Shown here piece by piece: positions 1 to 11,491 of a DNA stretch of 64,000 bases. Source of the DNA: Glebionis coronaria (lineage: Eukaryota; Streptophyta; Magnoliopsida; Asterales; Asteraceae). The stretch is taken from positions 83,555,512 to 83,619,511 of the forward strand of contig CM046876.1 of the NCBI GenBank assembly GCA_025667525.1, written 5' to 3'. The notes below the pieces were generated by a model, which did no database searches, was not told the DNA's origin, and worked only from the letters and a program-made list of their open reading frames with translations. Within the stretch, counting starts at the first letter, position 1. Each line of letters begins with the position of its first letter. A program made the position numbers and the translations under genes.

Positions 1-373
1 ATCAGTTGATAGAAAACAAAAAATCCTAAATCTCAGTGAATTGAAGTAGCAAAACTAAATAGTAAGAGAAAAATAGGTTAACACAAAAAAAAATAGTATG
101 CTACAACTTATTTTGTGGCACAATAAGCCATTTTCAATAAGGTTTCTATGAAAAGTGTTTTTGTGGCAGCCAACATTTCAATATTTACATCATGTTATTC
201 CTCAACCTCAACCATGTTTTAACCTCTTATCTTGTACTTAAGTTAGCGATGTAAATTACTGTAAATGTAGAGTATAATGTGCGAAACTTTACGTAGTGAA
301 AAATGCTTAATGCTAATATATATTCACACTTTTTATAACTTAAACTACCTATAAAATGCTACCGTGATCAACA

Positions 374-1425
374 TTGACATCTATTTCTAAACTATGTGAT
401 CTTTTTAGTACTGATGGTTTGATACCTTGTAAACAGGACCAAATCCTCCCTCGCCAAGCTTGTTTTTTTATCGAAAAGGAACCTATTACAACAAATACAC
501 TTCTTAAGCTAAACGATACAAGCTCTGCATTGTTGTGTGCGTTTCCAGTGGTGTTGCTTACAGTATCAAATCCAAGCAGCTCTAGTTTTATTCTCTCCGC
601 ATAAACCGTGATTAGTAATCTTAAACATCAAAATTAGAGGTGGAATAGTAGGCTGGTTTAGCAAGTTGGGTAATGCCTAATGGCCCAAAACAAGTTTTCG
701 ATATGGCTTCAAAAGAGACGGGTCGGGTTATGTTGTCCGTAGACATTTTGCTTTTCCGTATGTGGGTAGATTTGTGTCCTTGAATATCATCTACTCCTTG
801 TTAATCATGGAAAAAAGCATAAATTTTTGTACCTTCCAATATAGGAGACCGAACACTGTTGTTGATAAAGAAAAGTAGATGTACCTTGTTTGGAGTTATG
901 AACCTGGACATAGAGATCACGATTAATAGCGGCAGTGGTTTGTCAATCCACAATCTCTCTGAACCATTTCAAACAAATGATTTGTAACTTCGTCTATCAC
1001 ATTCTCATATGCATTACATGGGCAGTTCTTCAAGCATTCTAGTTTGCATTCACTAACGCTTTTATTCCTCATAGTAACTGCATGATCTGGTAGCTTAATT
1101 CCTTCATATTTCACAAACCCGTCCCCATTTATCATATAGCTAAATGTATTATTTTTCACACATCTACCTGACCAGTTTCCTACAGTCCATGCATTGTACG
1201 ATTTAGCTTGGAAACCGTTTAGGTGACATTTTTCAGACAGATTGTAAATGGACCATAGTAACTGTAAAAATCACATGTATCTAACGGTTCCTGCCATAGA
1301 ACTATCCATGCAGTTTGTACCCATATCAGTAGTTGGTTGGCTCTGGCCGCTAGGAGCCAAGGTGAACCGAGTTCTGACGGTGTTTGTAGATACACTGTAC
1401 ACAAGATAAACTTCACCATCATCTT
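374..1425 (-). pseudogene. S-domain (G-type lectin) receptor-like kinase relic
   Basis: Pieces of a G-type lectin S-receptor-like Ser/Thr kinase, a plasma-membrane receptor family, lie in the expected order on the minus strand. Near 1219-1330 is the S-locus glycoprotein piece (PLDTCDFYSYYGP). At 923-1159 is a PAN domain (DGFVKYEGIKLPD, then CKLECLKNCPCNAYE with the usual cysteines). Near 875-925 the juxtamembrane end DLYVQVHNSKQ is followed by a GTACATC donor. At 426-464 is the kinase P-loop NKLGEGGFGPVYK, again followed by a GT donor (GTATC, 421-425). The pieces sit in different frames with stops between them, and I find no kinase catalytic loop down to base 1. The rest may lie outside the window or be lost. 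The family assignment is firm; the inactivation is seen directly. Confidence 0.8.
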
Positions 1426-2039
1426 CTACAACAAAACTGAAGTATATGCTGGTATAAACTTATGAAAGATACTGTCTTAGGAGTTAATTGAAGCATCATA
1501 TTTTACGTGACCAAAAATAGGAGCTCCAAACTGAATTCTCTCTTGATTGTTTTTACTGCTGGTTGTACTTGATAAACATCTCACCTGATCACAGTCATAC
1601 AAAATCGATAATCAATAACTTTGTTCTAGAAAATGTCCTCTGACTTTTAGAAAGCAAAACAAATGAGATATTGTTACAAGACTATTCATATCAGTCAATC
1701 AAACATAATAAAATTTAACAGTTACCGAAAAAGTAACAATAGTCAAGGAAACTACATGCTTATGAAAAGGCCTCGCAGGCTTATATGCATAATAGACTTG
1801 ATTATATAAAGGAGCATAGTTCCTAGTTACTCAAAAAGAGTAAATGGTGCCAAAGTAGTCATGTATTATAGTTTTAAAGTTTTATACTTGCATTCTGTGA
1901 AGTAGGTTCAACTGATATCGTTCTTCTCGACTGAAACAACTACAATAGATCTATTTGAGACGTTTTGCTCTGTACTCCGCCTTTTGAAAGTTAGAAACCC
2001 ATTACCTGAATGATGCTAATATTACTCATTATAAATAAA

Positions 2040-3725
2040 CTGTAACGAAAACTTACTTGTTAAGATCGAGGTGCTCCTGATTATCAAAACCAAAGAAGCC
2101 GATGTCACTGAAGCTCGTCTGAAAAGCTCGTCTAAAAATACCTTCAGGGTATTTTCCATCAACTTCTTTAGTCTTTCCTCAAACTCTCCACGGTACTTTG
2201 TTCCAGCCACAAGAAGACCCATATCTAGAGTTATCACATAAAGATGTAGAAAATTTTATGGAACATCGATTAATGTTATCCATAAAAACCACATATCACA
2301 TCAGGTGCTAGCTTAGGACTATATGCAATACTTATGGATAGTAAAAACACTAAACTACTACGTACCTTCTTTCCCTCTAGCATTTCTGGAACATCACCAC
2401 TTGCAATTCTTTGGGCAAGGCCTTCTGCAATAGCTGTCTTCCCAACACCAGGTTCTCCAATCAGGCACGGATTGTTCTTTATACGTCGGCCAAGAATCTG
2501 GGTGACTCTTTCGATTTGTGGTTGCCTTCCCACAACAAGATCCAGCTTACCCTGGAAAACGAAAGAGAGTTGATGTAAATGAAAAATTCAAAGAAGAGTA
2601 AAAGATGTACGCATATAACCTGCCAAGAACATACCTCTTCTGCCAGCTTTGTCAAGTTGGTGTCGTATTCCTCAAGTGTTGGCATCTTGTTTGGTGAGCT
2701 TCCACCACCGACTCTAGCACCCACAACTTCTGCACTCTCGCCAACCATTCTAATAACCTATTCAAACAATTGAAAATCTAATTTAGAAAGAAAAACAATA
2801 ACATTCATCCATGTACAGCAAAGGTAGAGACTCGATGACGACTTCGACCAACTTACCCATGAATGGGTCCATTTCAGTAATTTTTATCCCAAAAGGGTGG
2901 TGTATATAGCTGAACAAAAAAACGGGTCAAATGGGAAGTGATTCACCCATGGCATAATACTGTTAACTCTTTTTAAATATACATTGATTATATATACGCT
3001 TTAGAAAACCGCCAAGCAGTATTTTCCGACCCCCATTAAAAATACTTAGTACTATATAACCCTAAAGCTTACCTGTGTCCGAATGTTATTTGGATCTGCA
3101 CCTAGATTCTCAAGAACACGAGCTGCAACACCTTCACCCTCACGAAGCAAACCAAGAAGCAAGTGCTCCGATCAAATATAATTATGACCTAAAACATATG
3201 GACAAAAGTGTAAAACAAGTGACCACATTCTGAAATCTGAATTAATATTCCACTTGCACGTCGAACGATAAGATAATTTTGAGGAAGACAAGGAAAGAGA
3301 GGTTACCAAGTTGACGTGCCTCCTCTAGTGACAGTTCCAAAACACGTTTTGCACGAGGTGTAAATGGGATCTCTACAGCCACAAATCCACTACCTCTGCC
3401 AATAATCTTCTCAACCTCCACACGTGCATCTTTCAAATTAATTCCCATCGACTTTAACACCTTGGCTGCAATTCCAGTACCCTCGCCAACAAGACCTAAT
3501 AAGATCTGCAACTTTTGAATGGAAATCCGGGCCACGTTTTACCAAGTTGTCTAAAGCGTTGGTCCCACGCAAACCAGAGAATGATATGACTGTCATTGTG
3601 GGAGTTTGTAAGTTGTGCATCATCTTTACTTCACCTTTTGTTCTACCGGATCTTTTTGAACGGACTTTGTTTTCCCCAGAAACCGTTGAAGGAAAGCTGG
3701 TTGACTGAACCAGAGCCCCCGCCAT
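2040..3725 (-). pseudogene. Chloroplast ClpC (Hsp100 chaperone) 5' part, decayed
   Basis: The N-terminal third of ClpC, the stromal AAA+ unfoldase of the Clp protease, with exon order and splice sites preserved. It begins with a Met-led transit-peptide-like segment (ATG at 3723-3725). The Clp-N repeat is read at 3300-3500 ([20 protein letters not shown]). Further exons lie near 3072-3178, at 2635-2757 and at 2366-2552; the last holds Walker A GEPGVGKT. The 5' part of the next exon follows near 2240-2160 ([20 protein letters not shown]). Three lesions are visible. About 50 codons are missing between FHSKV and QILLGL, with a frameshift. An in-frame TGA at 3172-3174 replaces the Gly of HNYIGSEH. 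Homology ends after KKLME. The second AAA domain is absent. This is a processed-looking relic only in part, since introns remain, so it came from genomic DNA. Confidence 0.9.
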
Positions 3726-4033
3726 GATTACAATCAAACGATATGCAAATAACAGATTTCCAACGAGATCATCAGTTGTAGCCTAAACATATCATGAATC
3801 TAACAACTTTATCTGACAGATGCAACATGAGCAAAGTTGCAATATTTCCGTTAATAATTATACATAAGCAGTTACACGGATGAGTCCATTGCATCCTCAT
3901 TTCAGAAATAACAGTAAAAACTTTGTGGAACAATTCCAAAGATCAAAAAGTAAGAATGACTTCATCAGTCTCAAAATGAGCTAAAGCAATATTAACAAAG
4001 TAACTTGAATAAACTTTTCTTGCTACCATTTTT
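3726..4033. other. Non-coding stretch upstream of the ClpC relic
   Basis: AT-rich sequence with no coding segment or repeat that I recognise. It could be old 5' flank or intron of the ClpC copy. Confidence 0.4.
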
Positions 4034-4262
4034 GGGGGCGTTTGTTTCAGCTTATATAGCAGGCTTATGGCTTATTTGATAGCTCACTTTTTTGTGGCTT
4101 AATTTGAAACTTTTTGGTTCATATAAGTTTGTTATGTCATAATAATCTTATATAAACCAAAAAGTTTCAAAAATTGCCATAGAAAGTAAGCTTGTGAAAC
4201 ATAAGCCCAAAACCAAATAAGCCATAAGCCTGATACAGCTGACCAAATAAGCGATAAGCCCT
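4034..4262. mobile_element. MITE with GGGCGTTTGTTT-type terminal inverted repeats
   Basis: The left end reads GGGCGTTTGTTTCAGCTTAT. The inside is self-complementary around GGCTTATGGCTTATTT and AAATAAGCCATAAGCC, so the element can fold on itself. It is related to the elements at 4290 and 27269. I did not find a clear target-site duplication, so the superfamily (PIF/Harbinger or hAT) is left open. Confidence 0.6.
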
Positions 4263-4289
4263 ACAAAGGTAACCATATATACATATTAA

Positions 4290-4542
4290 GGGGGTGTTTG
4301 TTTAACCTTATATGTGGGCTTATGGCTTATGTAACTTTGGGCTTATGTTTCATAAGCTCACTTTTTATGGCTTATTTTGATAGTTTTCGGCTTAAATACG
4401 CTAATCATTTCATAAACTTATAGTAATAAGCTAATATAAGGCGAAGAGTTTCAAAAATAGGCCATCAAAAAGTGAGCTCATATAAACATAAGCCGAAACC
4501 ACATAATTCATAAGCCGGCTATATAAGACGAAACAAACACCA
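4290..4542. mobile_element. Second MITE of the same family
   Basis: It starts GGGGTGTTTGTTTAACCTTA and ends GACGAAACAAACACC, which are inverted repeats of each other. The subterminal parts GGGCTTATGGCTTATG and TTCATAAGCCGGCTATATAA also pair. It lies 27 bp from the previous MITE in the same arrangement. Confidence 0.65.
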
Positions 4543-5892
4543 AACCGACTAATCCACACAAACTCTCATCCACCAAAATAACATTTCTAAAACTGTGTGT
4601 TTTTCGCGTAGAGCGGTTATTATAGGAATAATTATAAACTAACAAAAATACATCTTAAAAGAAGAAGAAAAGGAAGAAACAAACCGTATGGGTGATGAAT
4701 TGATAATGCCGACGACCTCATTCTATATCTTTAGCACACCACCCTACAAAAAACCTCCAAAGATCGAAGCTTCACCAAAAAAAACAATATTGCAAGTTAA
4801 TTCACGTGCTCAATCTTGAAAGGCCTACCTCATCAGCTTTCAGATTCATAAAAAACAAACCCAGAAACAAAAAGTTGCTGCTACGCCATAACTTACATCA
4901 ATAGGAGAGAACTGCCGAAGTCACAATAGTGACATTGAACCCTCGAACATGAACCTCCGTGTACGCCTAAAACAAACAAACGAAATCGTAAAAGAAAATA
5001 AACATGATATTTAAATTTTGTTAACATCAGGTTCATTTATTTTTCAAAGTTGCGAGATTTATAGTTGATATCCTGGTCCTGAGTACCCTAAGGAAAGAAA
5101 TACAAAAGCCTATGACAAATATTTTCATCTAAACAATTCATCGAACATTTGGTGCGCAACCATTAAAACAGATTATCTGGTAAAACCACCATAAGAAACA
5201 TACCTTCAACTCCAAATCCTCTGCTAATTAACAAAGCCACAAATCAAAATGTAGCAAAGCCACATTACAAATCTGTCACCTAAACATTATAACAAACACA
5301 TGATATGCACTTGAACAAATTAACAAATCTCTTCTATTAAATCAAGACATCTAATTACCTATACATACAGCTCCTTATCTTCCATTTTTTACAGAAGAAT
5401 AAATCAATAATCAAAAAAACCCCTACTAACCTAAAATAGATATCAAAACAGAAAAGATTGAATCTTTATATTAATGGAAAAATATTAAACCTTGAGATTA
5501 AACCATGCTACACCGTCACCACCGAAGGCGCCATCTCTGCTTCCCAATCTGACTAAGAATCCAAATCTGAAGAAAGAAAAGATTTAAATCTATAAAAAAA
5601 CGTTTTATGGTGGTTAGGCTTTCGACGGATGTGTGGGTTTTGGCGGAGGGTTTTGGTAGAAGGTGGTATTTGGTGGTGGTATGGTTCGATGATGGTGGTG
5701 GTATGGTGGAGAGTTTCGATGGTGGTGGCTGTAATATTAAAAGGGGTAGGGTTAATGTTTAGGGTGATGAGAGTGAGAGATATTGGGTGCCAGCTATTTC
5801 ATCAAGCATTTAATTTTTTAATATTTCCTAATTTACTATATTTTCAACCATCATAGTTTCAACATTTCTAAATATAGCAATTTTCAACCATC
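4543..5892. other. Non-coding stretch, possible ClpC 5' leader remnants
   Basis: No coding segment is recognisable. Near 5505-5550, read on the minus strand, a GC-richer stretch resembles a plant 5' leader and could be upstream sequence carried with the ClpC fragment. At 5630-5740 the plus strand is rich in GGTGGTGGT, which is low complexity. Confidence 0.35.
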
Positions 5893-5921
5893 TCTATTTT
5901 TCCTTTATAAAGGAGTAGAGA
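5893..5921 (-). mobile_element. Putative Helitron 5' terminus (body to the left)
   Basis: On the minus strand the sequence after an A is TCTCTACTCCTTTATAAAGG. Plant Helitrons begin with TC after a host A, and many start TCTCTACTATTATAAAAG, so the match is good. A Helitron starting here would run to lower coordinates and enclose the ClpC and receptor-kinase relics, both on its sense strand. I found no matching hairpin plus CTRR end inside the window, so the 3' end would lie outside it or have decayed. Confidence 0.5.
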
Positions 5922-5924
5922 TAC

Positions 5925-6545
5925 GTTTCTATGCACCTTTTTATACATACATTTTTATGCACGTTTTTATACGCACATTTTTATACACTCATTTTACGCA
6001 CATTTATACGCATGTTTGTTTGCACACATTTTTATACACACATTTTTACACACACGTCTTATACACACGTTTTTATGCATACTTTTTATACACGCATCGT
6101 GCATAAAAACGTGCGTAAAAATGTATGTATAAAAATGTATGTATAAAAACGTGCGTAAAAATGTATGTATAAATATGTGCTGCATAAAAATGCATCTATA
6201 AAAAAGTGCATATGAAAACATGTATAAAAATGTGTGCATAACAACGTGCATAAAAATGTGTGTATAAAATTGTGCGTATAAAAACGTGTATAAAAATGTG
6301 TGTATAAAAATGTGTGTATAAAAACTTGTATAAAAATGTGTGCATAAAAGCGTACGTATAAAAACGTCTATAAAAATGTGTGCATAAAAGCGTGCGTAAA
6401 AAGTCTGTATAAATATGTGCGTATAAAAACATGCGTAAAATGTGTGTATAAAAAAGTGTTTATAAAAATGTATGTATACAAATGTACATAAAAACGTGCG
6501 TATAAAAATGTGTGTATGAAAACGCGTTTATAAAAGTGTGTAGAA
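5925..6545. repeat. Minisatellite with opposed arms
   Basis: Short degenerate units of the type TGTGCGTATAAAAACG fill about 600 bp. From 5925 to about 6095 the units read CACATTTTTATAC. From about 6100 to 6540 they read as the complement, GTATAAAAATGTG. The switch lies at about 6097. The arms (about 170 and 440 bp) can pair into a long imperfect hairpin. Open frames here are repeat artefacts. Confidence 0.85.
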
Positions 6546-7016
6546 ATGTGTTTTAAGAAATATTAGGTGTTAACTCAAAGGACTAGCGATGGAAATTAAT
6601 GCAAAAGTCAAGGTACCATTACTGTAACTTTTTCTAGTGAAAAAATGTTAAAAGACTAACGGTCCAGACGACAGGGACCAAAATGTAACTTTTTAAAGTT
6701 GTTTTTTGTCAATATTGCGTAGACTGGTCATAATTTAAAAGTATCTTATGTATATAGGGAATAAACTAAGTATATTGCGTACATTGTTACTTTTGAAAAA
6801 ATAAATTTCGTATATTTAGCTTTCACCCTTTACCTAAATAACTTGCTTGGAAGCATACAATGATCAATCCCAAACATCATATAAGGAAACCGGTAAAATC
6901 GATATGTAGAACTGAAAGAAAAAAAGGATTTTCAAATTGTTTTTTATTCATTTCAAATCATCTCCTATAAGGCTAAAGACTTCTAGAAACATCTTATAAC
7001 CTAACAGATATAACAG
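6546..7016. other. Upstream flank of GID8-like copy 1
   Basis: No gene seen. From about 6850 the sequence resembles that upstream of copy 2 (from about 11840), for example the shared CTTCTAGAAACAT, so the duplicated unit includes at least 250 bp of promoter. Confidence 0.5.
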
Positions 7017-7031
7017 ATTTACCCGCCAAAA
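7017..7031 (-). promoter_or_regulatory. E2F-like site of copy 1
   Basis: The minus strand reads TTTTTGGCGGGTAAA, close to the E2F consensus TTTGGCGGGAA. It lies about 100 bp upstream of the start codon, and a counterpart lies at the same relative place before copies 2 and 3, always next to ACAGATTT. Confidence 0.5.
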
Positions 7032-7129
7032 ATTAAACCCTTTTTCTTTCCTTTATACAAATAGTTGATCCTCTTTTCATATGCTCATTTTATTACTCGT
7101 CTTCGATAACTTTCCTTCAAGAATTACTA

Positions 7130-8321
7130 ATGGAAGACCAACTCCCACAGGTACATCATCTCCTGTTTTCTTACTCGTCTTCAATAACTTTCATTCGTCT
7201 TTCGTTCAAAAAATCAGTAGTAATTCACTTATCTTAATATACGTAACTTCTATACCAGATTGAACAAGAAAATGTACCACAGGGTGCAATAAAGGAAGAC
7301 ATACCTGGATTTTTATGGAATGTGTCGTTTGAAAACGGAACGTTCAAGAAAGAAGATATGAATATGATGGTTATGGATTTTCTTGTAAACAAAGAATTTG
7401 CAATCGTTGCTGAAACGTTTAATAAAGAATCTGGCTGCCCAAGTAATTTTCTTGATCATGCTGTTTTTCCGTTTCGTTATTATTATAAGTGTTGCACTAA
7501 TTACCTTAATCTTTGTTAAAAATGTAGTGGGAATTGAAGATCTTTCCCTACTTGGAACACAAAAGATTGTTAATGATCTTATACTCAATCGACAGTTTGA
7601 TGAAGTAATCAGTCTTCTCAATGAAAAATTAGACTCGGTAAATCATCATTTGGTTCCTGTTTTGAATTTCATTTGACTAATTATTATAATATGAATAAAA
7701 AGACTGTTATTGTTATTGGTTTGGGTACAGAGTTTCTTAGAGAATGCGCCAGAAGTCTATTTCATTTTGGAGCAGCAAAAGATGATTGAAATGTGTCGTA
7801 GGCGTGATTTCGGAGGTGCATTGGCATTTTCACGCAAGTTTATCAAGTGTGAAACTTTTAAGTATGATGGTATCAACTTCAAGAGAGCATGTCGTAGGAC
7901 TTTGCTTTTAATGATGTATGGAGATGATAAAGAATCCCCAGCGGCTTTTCTTCTAGATCCCAAGAGGTGTTTTCATATAGGAAGAAGCATTGTTGAAGAA
8001 ATGATTAGATTTCAAGGCCGTGAAACATGTACGTATCGCATCATGAAGTATTGACATTTGATGTTTAAAATCTAACTGTTTTTACATACATATTGTAACC
8101 GCTTTTGATTAATTTGATCTGTCGACTAAACATTTTGATTTTAGCTTGGAACTGAATTTGGTTTACCTAAAAGTGAAAGTGTATGAATTTATGCAGGTAG
8201 CTCGATAGAGAGAGCACTGAAAATGTGTGGTTTTGAGCAGCGAGAACTGGATAAAGTGGCCAACTTTCCAAAATTCAATACCCGTACCGGCTTCCCTGAA
8301 CCTTCCCCTCATCGTGCCTGA
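7130..8321 (+). CDS. GID8-like LisH-CTLH protein, copy 1 (5 exons, 245 aa)
   Basis: Exons: 7130-7150, 7259-7442, 7528-7637, 7731-8028, 8197-8321. All introns are GT-AG and the phases close to one 738-nt frame. The protein has a LisH motif at about residues 37-69 (FKKEDMNMMVMDFLV..FAIVAETFNKESGC), then a CTLH region (FDEVISLLNEKL) and a CRA-like C-terminal half (LEQQKMIEMCRR, RRTLLLMMYGDD). Order and length (245 aa) match the GID8 homologue, a scaffold subunit of the CTLH/GID E3 ubiquitin ligase of nucleus and cytosol (GID8 is about 240 aa). The start was chosen because the 21-nt first exon encodes seven residues in all three copies. A divergent tandem paralogue is as likely as the ancestral gene; expression is unknown. 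Confidence 0.85.
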
Positions 8322-8717
8322 ATTTAGGAGCAAGCAAAGGATTTCATCAATGGACTACAAAAGTTGGATCGATATGGTTTAGAAGTCGTTATTTTAAAAC
8401 AGTAGATACGCACATGAATGCTAACTGTAGATGGTGTTTCGATCTGATTTCCCTTTTTAGACTTCAATGTATAATATGTACTCTCGTATAGTTTTTGTTG
8501 ATTTTGGTTTGTTGGAATTCATTTCACCGGTCGTTTTATATTCCAATAAGCATTTAAGTGGAGGAATCATTCTGTGTTTCGGTAAGTGAACTGTGAACTG
8601 ATGGTTCTTATTCAAAAGAGATTTCAGTGACTTTCCTTATAATCAAGTTTTGAACTTTTTTTTATAACAAATATTTGGATTTTTATGTGAGAAAACATTT
8701 AGAATTCTAAAACTTTT
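8322..8717. other. 3' flank of copy 1
   Basis: Contains the probable 3' UTR of copy 1; part of it (the ATCGATATGGTTTAGAAGT region near 8370) is conserved after copy 2 near 21535. It ends at the CTTTT target duplication (8713-8717) of the solo LTR. Confidence 0.5.
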
Positions 8718-9219
8718 TGTAAAATCCGTATTTAAATCGAGAATATAAATACGCGGCTTATATTAATACGCGGGTTATTTTTATATTAATACGTAGAAAT
8801 TATCAGCGGAACAACGCGAGAAAATATTACAAGTATTATTTATTACAAGTATTACTATAATACAAGTTTAAAAAAAATATATATATATATATATAGAAGG
8901 GCCGGTTGTAAACATTTAAAGAAGGAAAAAAAAAAGGATTTTGGGCCTTAGCCCATTTTTGGCTACACAAAACCAAACGGGGGATACCCCTTTTCCCATA
9001 ATCAGTAAACAAAAAAAATATATATAAGATTAGGGTTTCTTTGTGGCCGCCGGGTTTTAGAAAAAAAAAAGGGTTCGTGATTGTTTTGATCAGAAGATCG
9101 TGTCTTCTTCATTCTCTACTAGTCATCATAACGGTATCATCTAGTTTCTCTTTTGTTTATGCTTTAAATCACGAAAATAAAACAAGGGTGTCGCGTTTTG
9201 GCTGTGTCACAAGAAAACC

Positions 9220-9391
9220 GAGACCATAAGGTCTCGGTGTAATATTTAATTCCAACCGTGACCCAACCAGGAGTCATGGTGGTGTTGGTGTTGGTCGGCC
9301 GGGTGTAACAGCCCCAACGGGGTGTGTTTGTTTGAGCATATAAGGGATCGGGTTGCTGTAGTTTAACCAAACCGAGACCCTAAGGTCTCGT
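9220..9391. repeat. Two CGAGACC-TAAGGTCTCG palindromes in the solo LTR
   Basis: CGAGACCATAAGGTCTCG near 9220 and CGAGACCCTAAGGTCTCG near 9373 are near-identical hairpins about 150 bp apart. They are followed by similar GTGACCCA-containing text, suggesting an internal duplication of the LTR leader. Confidence 0.7.
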
Positions 9392-9629
9392 GGCCTCACT
9401 CCCTGCCCAGCCGTGACCCACACAGGGGCGGCATGGGCTTTGTTCGAACATCAGCAGCCAAACAAACCCAAACGGGCGTTTAAATAAAATAACGGTGCGT
9501 TTGGGGGCTGCAGAATATAAGGGTGTGTTTGGCTTATTTAAAACAGTGGGAAAACATAACCAAACAGTGGGAACGAAGTGGGTAAAGCAGTGGAAAGGAA
9601 TGAGACAGGAAAACATAATAGTATATAAC

Positions 9630-9745
9630 ATTAGCGACAGTTTTAGCGACAGTTTTTCTGTCGCAAAACTGTTATATGTATACAGTTTTAATAAGGACAG
9701 ATTTAGCGACAGTTTTAGTGACACAGAATTCTGTCACTAATTCTT
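9630..9745. repeat. GCGACAGTTTTA direct and inverted repeats in the solo LTR
   Basis: TTTAGCGACAG occurs three times and TTTAGTGACA once. Complementary CTGTCGC and CTGTCAC copies sit between and after them, so the stretch can form stacked hairpins. Confidence 0.65.
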
Positions 9746-11395
9746 GTTGACAGATTTTGTATATTATGTTGGTTCGGTTAGTGCGACCGAGATGGGCTCG
9801 GTAGGCTCGGGACATGTTTATAAATAATAAAATAAATATTTTTATATTATACATTTTTAAATTAAATTGTTTTATAAATATTTTATATATATTTCAAGTG
9901 TATTAAATTAAATAAATTCCTAAATATTTAAAAGGGTATATTATTAGAAAACAAATTAAACAATTTAAGAACTTTCTAAATTAAGAAACTTCTATTTTTA
10001 GCAGGATACTTATTATAGAAATACTTATCGCCAGATATACGTTATACGTAGCTATTAGTAGAACGTTAATACATTAAAAGGAATTACTATAAGACCGGAT
10101 TTAGCCGTTAATATGCGTATGAAATTTCAGAAATAAATAAATAAGAAACCAATAAGATCAGTAAAATTTAATAACGGATATCTGTTAACTTATTCGCGTC
10201 CTTTATTTATGTAGCACGCGTGAAGCCCGAGTAGTATTCGTTCAGTCTTCCATTCAGTCAGTTACTGGACTAGAGGTACGGATTTTCCGTCCTTTCAGTA
10301 AGGACTTCCTTTCTATGCATGATTAGGGTTTCCCATTTTCAGCCAAATGTTTTCCCCAGTATATGTTTAAATTTATCAGTAATCATGTTAATAACTAAAT
10401 AGAATTGCCTGAGCGTTATATACAAGCACGACCAGTTTATGTACTAGTTACGGAGGTACCGTAACCACGGCACTAGAGGCACCGGTGTCGTGACTCACAT
10501 GCAGGAGAGTGATATCCTGCATCGTCCCACTCATGTTCAGTTTGGCCATTTTTATATGTATGTTTTAGTGGGGCGTATGGATGCATCCTAGGCTTATATG
10601 TGTTACAAGTTATCAGGGTGAATGTGGTGTGTGCTCTACATCCTTCACATTGGAGCTGATCCCTCCACCCAGCACAGTATTTAGAGGTCACCCCTCTACA
10701 ACATGATGAGGTCACCCCTCCAGTTATTCATGCACGGTTGTTACAACACGTGACCTATATAAGCTCTGGCAAATAAAATACAGTAATGCATGTTTTCAGA
10801 ATTTAGAGTTATATTTCAGTATCAGTATATATGAACCAGGTCTTACAGATTATATGCAAGGTTATACCACATGTTTACATATCAGTCTTATAGCTTCATT
10901 GTTGACTTTTATTTCCTTACCTTCCAGTACATTCTTAGCATGCTATATCCGTCCACTGAGCGTTATGCTCAGCCGTAGTTTCCTTTCATGTTTCCAAACG
11001 GCAGGTACACAGGGACGATCTTAGGACTTCTAAGAGAGTACGTGCATTTGGATGGGAGCTATCCAGACTCCTTTATTTTTATGCACACATTACGTTACTT
11101 TACTTTGGTTGTTTGGACACTGTTTCGTCCTTTTCCTTTCAGTACTTAATCTTTATATTTTGGGCTTGTTGGACTACCGATGTTTGATTCCGGTATTTCC
11201 GTTTGGTCAGTTAATGTTTAATACATTGCCTTGCATGCTTTGATGACACGCCATAAATACACGTAACGGTCCATTTATCCAAGTGGGGTGTTACACTTTT
11301 TAAGAAATTTTGTGACAAGTTTTTTTTGTCCATTTTGAGTTTAGAGCTGAATCTGTTTGACCTGTATCGAAGTCAAAGTGTATGCAATTTTGTAG

Positions 11396-11491
11396 GTAAC
11401 TTGTCGGATGGTTCAAGATGAGTTGAATCAAACGGTCACATTTCCAAATTTCAGTTTTGATAGTGGATACACTGAAGCTCACCCTTGTTGA
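11396..11491 (+). pseudogene. Relic of GID8-like exon 5
   Basis: After an intron-like stretch ending TTTTGTAG comes GTAACTTG and then an open run containing MVQDELNQTVTFPNFSFDSG and a TGA at 11489-11491. It lines up with the last exon of the three larger copies (ELNKMANFPNFNSGTG and so on) but is about 30 nt shorter and out of frame at its start. Exons 1-4 are missing. This is the remains of a fourth unit; the solo LTR inserted just upstream. Confidence 0.75.

Larger units (their letters stand above)
8718..11295 (+). mobile_element. Solo LTR, Gypsy type, 2.58 kb
   Basis: The unit begins TGTAAAATCC and ends GGGGTGTTACA, with a perfect 5-bp target duplication CTTTT (8713-8717 and 11296-11300). 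I see no PBS, gag-pol or polypurine tract, so it is a single LTR left by recombination. The long length and the terminal GTGTTACA resemble Tekay-type chromovirus LTRs; that lineage call is inference. Near 10755 CTATATAAGC is a candidate TATA box. It separates copy 1 from the exon-5 relic. Confidence 0.8.

Noticed and set aside
5629..5856. Small Gly/Val/Trp-rich plus-strand protein
   Set aside because: Low-complexity GGTGGTGGT sequence, opposite to a leader-like stretch, with no homologue I recognise.
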